64,000 bases of DNA from Pedobacter suwonensis (GCF_900111825.1 NZ_FOJM01000017.1:62001-126000); one strand, 5' to 3'. Positions 18,460-26,849 are shown, counted from the first letter of the stretch. The notes: generated by a model from the sequence alone, not told the origin. Numbers and translations: made by a program.

Positions 18460-18584
18460 CGTCATCCTGATTCGATAGCTATCGGATTTATTTCAGGGTC
18501 TTTCCAGGATAGATGCTGACCACGAAGTAGCTACAAGGCAATAGAAAACAATATTTCTTCTTGTAAAACAAGTTCAGTATGACG
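18460..18584. repeat. GTCAT...ATGAC intergenic element
   Basis: CGTCAT (18460-18465) and ATGACG (18579-18584) bound a 125-bp element. It begins CGTCATCCTGATTCGATAG and includes CGATAGCTATCGG, a 12-base palindrome, at about 18473-18485. It sits between the epimerase and photolyase genes. Confidence 0.55.
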
Positions 18585-18612
18585 TAAAATAATTAATTTA
18601 TAATTTCCCCGA

Positions 18613-19908
18613 ATGACTCCAATATCCATCTTCTGGTTCCGTCGCGATTTGCGATTAACAGATAACGCCGCTTTATATCACGCCCTTAAAGGCGATTACC
18701 CGGTGTTACCACTTTTTATTTTTGACCAGAATATACTGGATAAACTACCAAAAGATGATGCTCGTGTAAGCTTCATTTATGAAACCATTGAAGCGCTAAA
18801 GAAAGAACTTCAGCAGCAAGGATCAGATTTACTGGTAAAATACGGGAAACCCGAAAAAATATGGCCAGAGATTTTAAAGGAATACCAGGTCAAAGAGGTG
18901 TATACCAATCACGATTATGAGCCTTATGCCCGCGAACGCGATGATAACATGGCTGAGTTTTTAACCAGCGAAAAAATTGTGTTTAAAACCTATAAAGACC
19001 AGGTTATTTTTGAAAAAAACGAAATTTTAAAGGCAGATAAAACGCCTTATACCGTTTTTACGCCTTTTTATAAACAATGGCACGCCAAACTAAACGATTT
19101 TTATGTAAAGGCTTATCCAACTAAAAAGTATTTTAAAAACCTGTTACAAACCAGGCACCTGCCAAGCCCGGGCTTAAAAGAAATGGGCTTTGAAAAGAGT
19201 CAGCTGCATTTTCCGAAAATAGATTACAAAGACAAGCTCGATAGTTATGCAAAAGAACGCGATTTCCCCGCCCTTGATGGCACCACACATGTTGGGCTGC
19301 ACCTGCGTTTTGGAACCCTAAGCATTCGGAAAGCCGTTAAAGATGCATTGGAAGCAAAATCGAATGTCTGGCTTTCGGAACTGGCCTGGCGGGAATTTTA
19401 CATGACTATAATCTGGCACTTCCCCTACGCTGCTTTCGATTCGTTTAAAAAACAGTACGATAAAATTAAGTGGCGCAACAACGAAGAGGAGTTTAAGGCC
19501 TGGCGAGAAGGTAATACAGGCTACCCGATTGTTGATGCAGGCATGCGCCAGCTGAACCAGACCGGATGGATGCACAATCGCGTACGGATGATTGTAGGGA
19601 GTTTTTTAAGCAAACATTTACTGATTGACTGGCGCTGGGGAGAAGCCTACTTTGCCGAAAAATTATTGGATTACGAAATGGCGAGTAATGTTGGTGGCTG
19701 GCAATGGGCCGCAGGATCAGGGAATGATGCGGCACCTTATTTCAGGGTTTTTAACCCCGAACTGCAGACCAAAAGATTTGACCCTAAACTTGAATATATA
19801 AAAAAATGGGTACCAGAATTTGGCACAAAAAAATATGCCCAACCAATAGTTGAGCATACTTTTGCAAGGGAAAGGGTTTTAAAAGTTTTTAAAGAGGCGT
19901 TGAGTTAA
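18613..19908 (+). CDS. phrB: Deoxyribodipyrimidine photo-lyase (class I CPD photolyase)
   Basis: 431 residues. The antenna-binding N-domain starts ISIFWFRRDLRLTDNAALYHA, and the FAD domain carries THVGLHLRFGTLSIRK, LAWREFYMTIIWHFP, WREGNTGYPIVDAGMRQLNQTGWMHNR and SNVGGWQWAAGSGNDAAPYFRVFNP. The Trp residues of the electron-transfer chain and the GWMHNR/ASNVGGWQW motifs are all present. It uses blue light to split cyclobutane pyrimidine dimers in DNA. Its 3' end is only 7 bp from the convergent lipoprotein gene. Confidence 0.97.
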   Translation: MTPISIFWFRRDLRLTDNAALYHALKGDYPVLPLFIFDQNILDKLPKDDARVSFIYETIEALKKELQQQGSDLLVKYGKPEKIWPEILKEYQVKEVYTNHDYEPYARERDDNMAEFLTSEKIVFKTYKDQVIFEKNEILKADKTPYTVFTPFYKQWHAKLNDFYVKAYPTKKYFKNLLQTRHLPSPGLKEMGFEKSQLHFPKIDYKDKLDSYAKERDFPALDGTTHVGLHLRFGTLSIRKAVKDALEAKSNVWLSELAWREFYMTIIWHFPYAAFDSFKKQYDKIKWRNNEEEFKAWREGNTGYPIVDAGMRQLNQTGWMHNRVRMIVGSFLSKHLLIDWRWGEAYFAEKLLDYEMASNVGGWQWAAGSGNDAAPYFRVFNPELQTKRFDPKLEYIKKWVPEFGTKKYAQPIVEHTFARERVLKVFKEALS

Positions 19909-19915
19909 CTGATAA

Positions 19916-20944
19916 TTAATTAACATTGAATGAAGGTGCATTTGGAACGCCACCAGTAAAAAAACGGCCTGTACCGCTAATACCATAATGTACAGCCTCC
20001 CTAGTACCTAAATCTATAATGATCGGCCCCGTTGCATTGGGAACGCTGTAACTTACTAAGTTAAAATTAGTAGATCCTGGATATACAGACGGAGGCATCT
20101 CATAAGTATAAGTGTAATTTAAGTTACTAAAATAGTAGTCTGTTTCATTTGTTCTCCAGCCTCCAAATGTTTTTTTTAATTCCTGACGGGATGTGAAATA
20201 ATAATGAATTATTGATATCTGTGGTTGTGATGGGCTCCAAGAGCCATCAGTTCTTGGAGTTGCCTCTTTCCATAAATCAACAAAAAGTCTTCTCTTACTA
20301 TCTTCGTTATAATATAATTCCGACTTTATTGCCGTAGTTGTGGTAGGGCCATAAGTATTCTCCGTTTTTGCAGTAGAGGTATTTTTTAAAATTTCAGACA
20401 CAAATACACCTTGTTTAGCGTTTGTATTCCTGATGTTATTAACTTCTTGCTCATTCTTATATTTACCAGAATAAGATACCATTCTATGATCCTTTGTATA
20501 AACGGTAGTAAAGTCACCTACCTTCACCTCACCTCTGATATTGATAAATAATGCTGAAAGAGGTGTTCCGAACTTATAGGTTAATGAGCTATCAGATTTA
20601 ATTTCTACTAATTCTAAATATTTATTTTTAAAATCATCAAATGCCTTACTAGTATTAACATTTGCATATTCCTTTTCTATTTCAAGCAATATATCCTTAT
20701 AAGATTTAAAGTTTGCAAATTCTCTAGGCCTTGAATTAAAATTTTCAGGTCTTACCAAAATATTAACCAAAGAATCAAAAGCCTTTTGATCTCTGAATTT
20801 TAAATATCCATTTTCAATGCTCACCGCATTTGTTAAAAGTTTTTCTTTTTGATTTCCGTCATTAGCATCCTTTTTACAGGAAACGAATAAGATACTGACC
20901 AGCACAGGTAGTATTAAGTAGCGTAAATTAAATTTATTTATCAT
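19916..20944 (-). CDS. Lipoprotein of unknown function
   Basis: 342 residues. The signal ends in the lipobox of ILPVLVSILFVSCKKD, so the protein is lipid-anchored, probably exported to the outer membrane. A helical, charged region (about 45-115, including FDDFKNKYLELVEIKSDS) is followed by a beta-rich C-terminal half rich in Thr, Tyr and Asn (ETDYYFSNLNYTYTYEMP, NLVSYSVPNATGP). I do not recognise a family. It has its own strong promoter (20974-21004) and is separated from the FKBP gene by a terminator, so it is probably not in an operon. Confidence 0.8.
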   Translation of the reverse strand: MINKFNLRYLILPVLVSILFVSCKKDANDGNQKEKLLTNAVSIENGYLKFRDQKAFDSLVNILVRPENFNSRPREFANFKSYKDILLEIEKEYANVNTSKAFDDFKNKYLELVEIKSDSSLTYKFGTPLSALFINIRGEVKVGDFTTVYTKDHRMVSYSGKYKNEQEVNNIRNTNAKQGVFVSEILKNTSTAKTENTYGPTTTTAIKSELYYNEDSKRRLFVDLWKEATPRTDGSWSPSQPQISIIHYYFTSRQELKKTFGGWRTNETDYYFSNLNYTYTYEMPPSVYPGSTNFNLVSYSVPNATGPIIIDLGTREAVHYGISGTGRFFTGGVPNAPSFNVN

Positions 20945-20973
20945 AACTAGATTGTATGTTTTCCCTTACACAT

Positions 20974-21004
20974 CAAACATACAACTAAAAAATAAGTTAA
21001 CAAA
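20974..21004 (-). promoter_or_regulatory. Promoter of the 19916-20944 lipoprotein gene
   Basis: TTTG (21001-21004) and TATGTTTG (20974-20981) on the minus strand are 19 bp apart, matching both consensus boxes fully. The predicted leader is about 25 bases. Confidence 0.6.
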
Positions 21005-21014
21005 CTTAAAAGTA

Positions 21015-21044
21015 ATAAAAAATGCCCAACTATTAGTTGAGCAT
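21015..21044 (-). terminator. Terminator of the double-FKBP lipoprotein gene
   Basis: ATGCCCAACT (21022-21031) pairs with AGTTGAGCAT (21035-21044) with one mismatch around a 3-base loop; the minus strand then runs into TTTTTT. Confidence 0.65.
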
Positions 21045-21069
21045 ATCGTTATAATGAGAATAGATTCAT

Positions 21070-21933
21070 CTAATTTGTAACGCTTACAATTTCAATATCG
21101 AAGTCTAGAGGCATCCCATTAGCCAAATCAGAAGGTAAAATCAAACGAAGCTTTCCACCAGCAGTTACCCTGCCAGGTAATATTAATTGCCAACCTTTAA
21201 ATAAGTTACTTAAAACATCCGTTATTTGAGCAGGTTGTGGTACGACAACTCCATCTAAAGTTCTTAATGTATAATTTGCAACTATTGTAGAATTTAAATT
21301 AATAGCATCAGTTCCCGTACCAGGTGTAATAATTGAGTATCTTGCCCTTGACGGATCCTTAGTTAATGTTAAATTATTATTGGAAATTAACTTATTAATC
21401 TCCAATTCATCAATTTCATGTCTCTTCGATTCAAGATATAGGCCTAGGTCAACAATAACATTTTCATTTGATGCAATGTTAAGAGCACTCAGACCATTTT
21501 TACCAAAAACCATATATGATGGCATAATCAGAGTGGCTTTCCCACCTCGATTTAATTTCGATAGCACTTCTCTAACTGGAGTTAAAAGGAATTGTTGTTG
21601 ATTAAAAGTAAACCTGTCTGTATAACCTAAATAATTACCTGGTATCATTAAATCAGTAGATTGAAAAAAAACTTGTCCGGATAATGTTTTGAAAGTATAA
21701 GTATAATAAACCGAATCCTGATTTGCGACCTTACTGCCCGTACCCTGTGTATTGATTTTAAAATAATAACCTTTAGTCGGATCTTTATCGAAATTAAGAT
21801 TATTTTTTTTCAAATAGGCCTGAATAGCTGCATCATCTGTGCTTTCAATAGACTCATATTCTTTTTTGCATGAGCTGAAAACGACAGTTGCCAGTAAAAT
21901 CGCGAATAGGCCAAGTTTAGTAAATTTGTTCAT
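21070..21933 (-). CDS. Lipoprotein with two FKBP-type PPIase domains
   Basis: 287 residues, lipobox LATVVFSSCKKE. Two FKBP-like domains follow in tandem, each opened by the same helix-strand lead-in: IQAYLKKNNLNFDKDPTKGYYFKI... and INKLISNNNLTLTKDPSRARYSII. In each, the strand pattern YTYTFKTLSGQVF or ANYTLRTLDGVVV and the late RGGKATLIMPSYMVFG or AGGKLRLILPSDLANG match FKBP, but several catalytic-pocket residues are replaced, so both may be degenerate. Bacteroidota carry many such outer-membrane FKBP lipoproteins, some (GldI) linked to gliding/T9SS. Promoter at 22013-22043. Confidence 0.85.
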   Translation of the reverse strand: MNKFTKLGLFAILLATVVFSSCKKEYESIESTDDAAIQAYLKKNNLNFDKDPTKGYYFKINTQGTGSKVANQDSVYYTYTFKTLSGQVFFQSTDLMIPGNYLGYTDRFTFNQQQFLLTPVREVLSKLNRGGKATLIMPSYMVFGKNGLSALNIASNENVIVDLGLYLESKRHEIDELEINKLISNNNLTLTKDPSRARYSIITPGTGTDAINLNSTIVANYTLRTLDGVVVPQPAQITDVLSNLFKGWQLILPGRVTAGGKLRLILPSDLANGMPLDFDIEIVSVTN

Positions 21934-22012
21934 TTATTATTGTACGTCTGTAAGTGTTATGGTTAATATATCATATCAATAGCATAATATGTTTAATCTT
22001 AACCATTATTCG

Positions 22013-22043
22013 CAAAAATAAGCTTTTAATGTGGTTGCAACAA
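22013..22043 (-). promoter_or_regulatory. Promoter of the double-FKBP lipoprotein gene
   Basis: TTG (22041-22043) and TATTTTTG (22013-22020) on the minus strand are 20 bp apart. The predicted 5' leader is about 75 bases. Confidence 0.5.
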
Positions 22044-22104
22044 TTTTTAACCTATTTTAACAATTTTAAAGCGTTTAAGGTAAAGCAAAAAAGAGCCAGA
22101 CAAA

Positions 22105-22551
22105 TTATTGCACGTTTGATAATTGAATATTAAAATCCAACACCGAATTTCCGGGGATAGGACCTACCGAACTACTACCATAACCTAAACTTGGCGGAAC
22201 AATTAACCTGATTTCTCCACCTTTCTGGATTTTGGGAATACCGATACGCCAGCCTTGAATCAGTTCTGCAAGGTTAAAGGTTTGTTCTTTGCCACCACCA
22301 TTATCAAATACATTTCCATTTAACAGCCTTCCCTCATATTTGATGGTAATTTTGGTATTGCTTGGATAAGTAAATGAGCCCGATCCAGGCTTAATGATCT
22401 CATAATATAAACCCGAGTTATCTCTAACGGCATTGATATTATTTTTTTTGATAAAATCTGTAATCTGTTTTTCGGGATCTTCGTCTTTTTTACAAGATGA
22501 AATAACAGCTACACTTAAAAATAGTATCGTAAGTAATCTAAATTTAATCAT
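22105..22551 (-). CDS. FKBP-type peptidyl-prolyl isomerase lipoprotein
   Basis: 148 residues. Signal and lipobox LFLSVAVISSCKKD, then a short helix (EKQITDFIKKNNINAV) and a single full FKBP domain: LYYEIIKPGSG, KYEGRLLNGNVFDNGG, LIQGWRIGIPKIQKGGE and IVPPSLGYGSSSVG, ending NSVLDFNIQLSNV. The catalytic-pocket residues (Y, F, D, W, Y) are kept, unlike its two-domain neighbour, so it is likely an active prolyl isomerase acting on exported proteins. The shared lead-in helix with the downstream gene suggests they are paralogues. Confidence 0.92.
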   Translation of the reverse strand: MIKFRLLTILFLSVAVISSCKKDEDPEKQITDFIKKNNINAVRDNSGLYYEIIKPGSGSFTYPSNTKITIKYEGRLLNGNVFDNGGGKEQTFNLAELIQGWRIGIPKIQKGGEIRLIVPPSLGYGSSSVGPIPGNSVLDFNIQLSNVQ

Positions 22552-22606
22552 ACGCGAAAATATGATTTTTATACCATAAAGCTAAGGACTTATTATTTTT
22601 CAGCTT

Positions 22607-22672
22607 CTGTCATGCTGAGGCACGAAGCATCTGTTTCATCGGTTGCAGATGCTTCGTGCCTCAGCATGACAG
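22607..22672. repeat. Perfect 27-bp inverted repeat (GTCAT...ATGAC family)
   Basis: Positions 22607-22633 and 22646-22672 are perfect reverse complements (27 bp) around a 12-base loop, with GTCATGCTGAGG at the outer end. It sits between FKBP and acyl-CoA dehydrogenase genes and is the cleanest member of the GTCAT/ATGAC family in the window. It would form a very stable hairpin in RNA or single-stranded DNA. Confidence 0.85.
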
Positions 22673-22695
22673 CATATTATTAGGCATCGCACAAT

Positions 22696-22740
22696 AAAAA
22701 AGGGTTTAAGGTATTGGTTACACACCCAATCCTTAAACCC
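22696..22740 (-). terminator. Terminator of the beta-oxidation operon
   Basis: GGGTTTAAGG (22702-22711) pairs with CCTTAAACCC (22731-22740), extended by ATTGG/CCAAT; on the minus strand the stem runs into TTTTTT. It lies 20 bp after the acyl-CoA dehydrogenase stop. Confidence 0.8.
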
Positions 22741-22760
22741 TAACCTTTAAGCACTAAACC

Positions 22761-24554
22761 TTAAAAAATATATTTATTTGCCTCAATAAGCTGCTGTGCA
22801 ACTCTTTGACGGGCATCTTTAACATTAAAAGGTTCAACTTTGGTAAAACGGCGTAAACCAACCTGCATCATGCGCAGTTCATCACCTTCCGCAAAAGCCC
22901 AAAGTGCTTCTTTACCCGCTTTGGCTATGCCATCTACAGCTTCTACCATGTAAATCCGCAATAAATCCAGCTGACCTGCACATGCTTCTTCACCCCGGGT
23001 ATGCACTAATTTTTCCGTCCTCAGCAAAGCTGATTCAAGTACATAAACATAACTGGCCATATCGGCAATGTTCATTAAAATTTCCTGTTCTTTGCTCAGG
23101 GTCATCATTAGTTTCTGAACCGCAGCACCAGCTACCATTAACGTTGCCTTTTTCAGATTAGAAAGTACTTTTTTCTCTGCAGCAAATAAGGTATCATCCT
23201 GTTCACCAAAATCAGGTATACTCATCAGTTCGGCGGCAACTGCTGTAGCAGGCGTCATTAAATCCAGCTCACCTTTCATGGCGCGTTTCAGCATCATATC
23301 AACGGTTAACAAGCGGTTAATTTCGTTTGTACCTTCAAAAATACGGTTGATGCGGGCATCGCGGTAGGCCCTATCCATAGGTGCATCGGCACTAAAACCC
23401 ATACCCCCATAAATCTGCACACCTTCATCTACCGTGTAATCTAAAACTTCAGAACCCCAAACCTTTAAAATGGCACACTCTACGGCAAATTGTTCAACAG
23501 ACTTTAATCTTGCTTTGCCAGATTCCATTCCACCTGCAACCAGTTGATCGTAAGTATCATCAATATTTTGCCCTGCACGATAGTTTGCCGAATCAACTGC
23601 ATAAAGCTTAGATGCGATTTCTGCAATTTTAAAGCGGATTGCACCATATTTAGAAATCGGGCGCCCAAACTGGATCCGCTCATTTGAATAGTTAATCGCC
23701 GTATTTAAAGTTGCCTTCGATGCTCCGATAGCTGCCGCAGATAATTTAATACGGCCAATGTTTAGAATATTTACTGCGATTTTAAAGCCGTTTTCGCGCT
23801 CACTTAACATGTTCTCAACAGGCACCGGGCAATCGTTAAAGAAAACCTGACGGGTTGAAGAACCCTTAATCCCCATTTTGTGTTCTTCCGGGTTCATGGT
23901 AATGCCGCCGAAATCTTTCTCTACAATAAATGCAGTTAAGTTTTTATCGTCGTCTATCTTGGCAAAAACGATAAAAACATCAGCAAAACCACCATTAGTG
24001 ATCCACATTTTCTGACCATTGATGATGTAGTGTTTACCATCATCGCTCAATTTAGCCTTTGTTTTTCCTGAGTTTGCATCCGAACCTGAGTTTGGTTCCG
24101 TTAAGCAATAAGCTGCCTTCCATTCACCCGAACCAAGTTTAGGAATATACTTTGCTGTTTGTTCTTCGTCGCCATAATATAAAATCGGTAATGTACCAAT
24201 TCCAGTATGGGCAGAAAGTGCAACGGCAAAAGAGTGGCCCGCACCTACCACATCTGCAACCAGCATGGAAGTATTGAAATTTTTGCCGAAACCGCCATAT
24301 TCTTCCGGTACTGAAACACCAAGAATACCCAGTTCGCCAGCTTTGGTTAACAATGTTGGCATAAGTTCAGGATCTTCCTGCTTGTCGATTTTTTCTAAAT
24401 TGGGATAAACCTCAGCCGCCAGAAAATCGCGACAAGTTTGTGCAATCATCTGCTGCTCTTCGTCAAACTCTTCAGGGATAAATACTTCCTGATAAGTGGT
24501 ATCCTTAATTAAGAATTCGCCACCTTTAATTGTCTTTTTTTCAGTTGTTTCCAT
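22761..24554 (-). CDS. Acyl-CoA dehydrogenase (C-terminally extended)
   Basis: 597 residues, about 200 longer than the short-chain enzymes; the extra C-terminal helical domain is like that of the very-long-chain type. Marks: LGVSVPEEYGGFG, AYCLTEPNSGSDANS (FAD/substrate loop), WITNGGFADVFIVFAK, GASKATLNTAINY, RIQFGRPISKYGAI, QIYGGMGFSADAPMDRAYRD and RINRIFEGTNEINR, where the Glu of FEGTNE is the expected catalytic base. It performs the first, FAD-dependent step of beta-oxidation. Last gene of the minus-strand fatty-acid operon, separated from the thiolase by a decayed four-helix-bundle gene and AT-rich repeats. Confidence 0.96.
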   Translation of the reverse strand: METTEKKTIKGGEFLIKDTTYQEVFIPEEFDEEQQMIAQTCRDFLAAEVYPNLEKIDKQEDPELMPTLLTKAGELGILGVSVPEEYGGFGKNFNTSMLVADVVGAGHSFAVALSAHTGIGTLPILYYGDEEQTAKYIPKLGSGEWKAAYCLTEPNSGSDANSGKTKAKLSDDGKHYIINGQKMWITNGGFADVFIVFAKIDDDKNLTAFIVEKDFGGITMNPEEHKMGIKGSSTRQVFFNDCPVPVENMLSERENGFKIAVNILNIGRIKLSAAAIGASKATLNTAINYSNERIQFGRPISKYGAIRFKIAEIASKLYAVDSANYRAGQNIDDTYDQLVAGGMESGKARLKSVEQFAVECAILKVWGSEVLDYTVDEGVQIYGGMGFSADAPMDRAYRDARINRIFEGTNEINRLLTVDMMLKRAMKGELDLMTPATAVAAELMSIPDFGEQDDTLFAAEKKVLSNLKKATLMVAGAAVQKLMMTLSKEQEILMNIADMASYVYVLESALLRTEKLVHTRGEEACAGQLDLLRIYMVEAVDGIAKAGKEALWAFAEGDELRMMQVGLRRFTKVEPFNVKDARQRVAQQLIEANKYIF

Positions 24555-24714
24555 TGCTATGAGATTTGAGAAATGAGATTTGAGATTTGAGACCTGCCCA
24601 AATTCAAACTCAAATCATTTTTATGTAAGTTTTCAGATATCAGATGTGAGATCTGAGTTCTCTTGATCGAACCACATTATCTCAAATCTAATATCTGTCG
24701 TTTCATGTCCTTTT
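24555..24714. repeat. TTTGAGAT-rich tract, left of the four-helix-bundle pseudogene
   Basis: The tract holds repeated copies of GAGATTTGAGA and its complement TCTCAAATCT, e.g. GAAATGAGATTTGAGATTTG at about 24570-24589, and ATCTCAAATCTAATATCTG around 24680. Similar tracts lie at 25108-25140, 26314-26460 and 26850-26890, always beside a four-helix-bundle gene. Confidence 0.6.
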
Positions 24715-25067
24715 TATTAATTTTCATTTCCAGCATCTGCTGAAAACCTTAAGTCATTTTTTGTAATTCATCAATTTGAGTGATTAAGAACCCAAAATTT
24801 TAGAATTGTGAGTTTATTAGCAATAACCAATTGAGTTTGTAATTCATAAGAAGATCAATTGGCTATGCCTAAAAAATTATTAAATTCCTTAGGCAAATTT
24901 CTGCCTGCTCCTTCTGCAATATTAGATGGATTTGATACAGCTGCTCTTCGATATTGGCTAGTCAATTCAAAACGTTCATCTGACGGATATGTTGAAGTAG
25001 CTTTATATAAATCAACGGCCAAATCAATTGCTTTATTCCAGATTTTTAGCGCTTTCAAATTATTCAT
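24715..25067 (-). pseudogene. Decayed four-helix-bundle protein gene
   Basis: The frame from ATG 25067 (MNNLKALKIWNKAIDLAVDL) aligns residue by residue with the intact gene at 26445-26819 up to EFNNFLGIAN. There the Gly codon GGA of the intact copy is TGA (stop), ending the frame at 24855. The following DNA still reads SSYELQTQLVIAN in frame, then shifts frame and ends near 24715 with remnants of DELQKM and of the Lys-rich tail. The reading frame is thus broken twice. The longer frame that begins inside the thiolase gene (25166) is not a real start. Confidence 0.85.
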
Positions 25068-25107
25068 TTTGTAAAAATTATTTGTCTCAGGCATGTTCTT
25101 ATACATT

Positions 25108-25140
25108 TTCTCAAATCTCGCATCTAAGATCTCAGATCTA
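25108..25140. repeat. TCTCAAATCT repeats between pseudogene and thiolase
   Basis: TCTCAAATCTCGCATCTAAG and TCTCAGATCT occur in tandem and run into the thiolase stop codon (25138-25140). Confidence 0.5.
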
Positions 25141-26313
25141 AAGAAGCTCAAAAATTCCAGCTGCACCTTGCCCGGTTCCTACGCACATGGTTACCATTCC
25201 GTATTTTTTGTTTTGTCTTTTCAGCTCGTTCATGATCTGCACAGTAAGCTTTGCTCCGGTACAACCAAGTGGATGGCCCAGGGCAATTGCTCCACCGTTT
25301 ACATTGATCACATCTGGGTTTAAATCCAATGTTCTGATTACCGCTAACGATTGTGAGGCAAAAGCTTCATTCAGTTCGATTAAATCAATATCTTCCTTTT
25401 TCAATCCGGCTTGCTTCAAAGCTTTTGGAATCGCCTCAATCGGACCAATGCCCATAATGCGTGGCGGCACACCTGCAATACCGTAACTTACCAATCTGGC
25501 AATCGGCTCGGCATTTAATTCTTTCATTTTCTTTTCAGAAACGACCAGAACGAATGCAGCCCCATCCGATGTTTGCGAGGAATTACCAGCCGTTACACTG
25601 CCCACTGCGTCAAATACAGGTTTCAGTTTCGCCAACTTTTCCAGCGTTGTGTCTGCACGTGGTCCCTCATCAGTATCAACCACATAAGAACGGGTTTTCT
25701 TTTTAAGGTTGTCATCCAGATAGTTTTCATTTACCGTAATTGGCAAAATGCCGTCTTTCAAATGACCGTTTTTTATGGCGTGAATAGCTTTTTCATGAGA
25801 TTTTAATGAAAAAGCATCCTGATCTTCACGGCTTACATTATATTCTTTGGCTACCGCTTCAGCAGTTAAGCCCATGCCCCAATACCAGTCTGGATTGTTT
25901 TTTGCTACCTCTGCATTTGGCACCAGTTTCCAGCCACCAAAAGGCATTCCGCTCATTACCTCTACGCCACCCGCGATAATACAATCGGCCATGCCCGCTT
26001 TAATTTTGGCAACTGCTGTGGCAATGGTATCCAAACCTGATGCACAGTAACGGTTTACGGTAACACCTGGTACTTTATCTGTATCCAGGCCCATCAGCGA
26101 GATCATACGGCCAATATTCAGGCCTTGTTCTGCCTCTGGCGTAGCATTACCCACAATTACATCATCAATCTGTTCTTTATCCAAATTTGGGACTGATGCT
26201 ACCAAAGCCCTGATTACTTCTGCGGCCAAATCATCAGCTCTTGTAAAACGGAATACGCCACGGGGTGCCTTACCCACTGCTGTACGATATCCGGCTATAA
26301 TATATGCTTCCAT
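25138..26313 (-). CDS. fadA: Acetyl-CoA C-acyltransferase (3-ketoacyl-CoA thiolase)
   Basis: 391 residues. Cleaves 3-ketoacyl-CoA to acetyl-CoA and a shortened acyl-CoA. Catalytic Cys in VNRYCASGLDTIATA (about residue 91), catalytic His in NGGAIALGHPLGCTGAK, second Cys in TMCVGTGQGAAGIF, and the NEAFASQSLAV motif. These are the family's full set. Length is typical. It is the middle enzyme of the operon, with TTTGAG-type repeats and four-helix-bundle genes at both flanks. The fadA symbol reflects function; it could equally be named fadI or pcaF-like on sequence alone. Confidence 0.95.
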   Translation of the reverse strand: MEAYIIAGYRTAVGKAPRGVFRFTRADDLAAEVIRALVASVPNLDKEQIDDVIVGNATPEAEQGLNIGRMISLMGLDTDKVPGVTVNRYCASGLDTIATAVAKIKAGMADCIIAGGVEVMSGMPFGGWKLVPNAEVAKNNPDWYWGMGLTAEAVAKEYNVSREDQDAFSLKSHEKAIHAIKNGHLKDGILPITVNENYLDDNLKKKTRSYVVDTDEGPRADTTLEKLAKLKPVFDAVGSVTAGNSSQTSDGAAFVLVVSEKKMKELNAEPIARLVSYGIAGVPPRIMGIGPIEAIPKALKQAGLKKEDIDLIELNEAFASQSLAVIRTLDLNPDVINVNGGAIALGHPLGCTGAKLTVQIMNELKRQNKKYGMVTMCVGTGQGAAGIFELL

Positions 26314-26444
26314 TGTTTGAAATTTGAGATTTGAGATATTAGATGTGAGACTTAACCCAAACTAATAACTCAAATCGATTAGTATTTAGATTTAAAGCAT
26401 TAAATGTGAGACACGAGATGATAATTGGCCTCAAATCTACTCCC
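26314..26444. repeat. TTTGAGAT-rich tract between thiolase and the intact four-helix-bundle gene
   Basis: GAAATTTGAGATTTGAGATA near 26320, then TGTGAGACTTAACC, and GGCCTCAAATCTACTCCCTC near 26430. Same sequence type as at 24555 and 26850. Confidence 0.55.
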
Positions 26445-26819
26445 TCACATCTTTTTCATATTAATTTTCTTATTCAGCATCTGCTGAAAACCATAAGTCA
26501 TTTTTTGTAGTTCATCAATTTGATTCAGTAAAAGATCTAAAATTTCAGATTCGAGAATATCAAGTCTGTTAGCGATTACCAATTGAGTTTGCAATTCATA
26601 AGAAGATCCATTAGCTATCCCTAAAAAATTATTAAATTCTTTGACTGAATTTCTTCCGGCACCTTCGGCAATGTTAGATGGAATTGAGATAGCTGCCCTT
26701 CGAGATTGACTGGTTAAGCCAAAGCGCTCATCAGTCGGAAAGGTTGATGTTGCTTTGTAAACATCAACAGCTAAATTAATAGCCTTATTCCAAATTTTTA
26801 ACTCTTTTAAATTATTCAT
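26445..26819 (-). CDS. Four-helix-bundle protein (S23/bAvd-like)
   Basis: 124 residues: helix 1 LKIWNKAINLAVDVYKATST, helix 2 SQSRRAAISIPSNIAEGAGR, helix 3 EFNNFLGIANGSSYELQTQL, helix 4 from LESEILDLLLNQIDELQ. The SRRAAISIPSNIAEG and RNS.KEF..FL.IA motifs define the TIGR02436 family, originally found in intervening sequences of 23S rRNA and related to Avd of diversity-generating retroelements. Here it stands alone inside a metabolic operon and is not near any reverse transcriptase or rRNA gene. A basic patch suggests nucleic-acid binding, but function is unknown. A decayed copy lies at 24715-25067. Confidence 0.9.
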   Translation of the reverse strand: MNNLKELKIWNKAINLAVDVYKATSTFPTDERFGLTSQSRRAAISIPSNIAEGAGRNSVKEFNNFLGIANGSSYELQTQLVIANRLDILESEILDLLLNQIDELQKMTYGFQQMLNKKINMKKM

Positions 26820-26849
26820 ATTCTATTATTACTGATGCTATGAACGATG

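Noticed and set aside
26445..26819. Diversity-generating retroelement accessory gene (avd)
   Set aside because: The protein family is related to Avd, but there is no reverse transcriptase, template or variable repeat near it.
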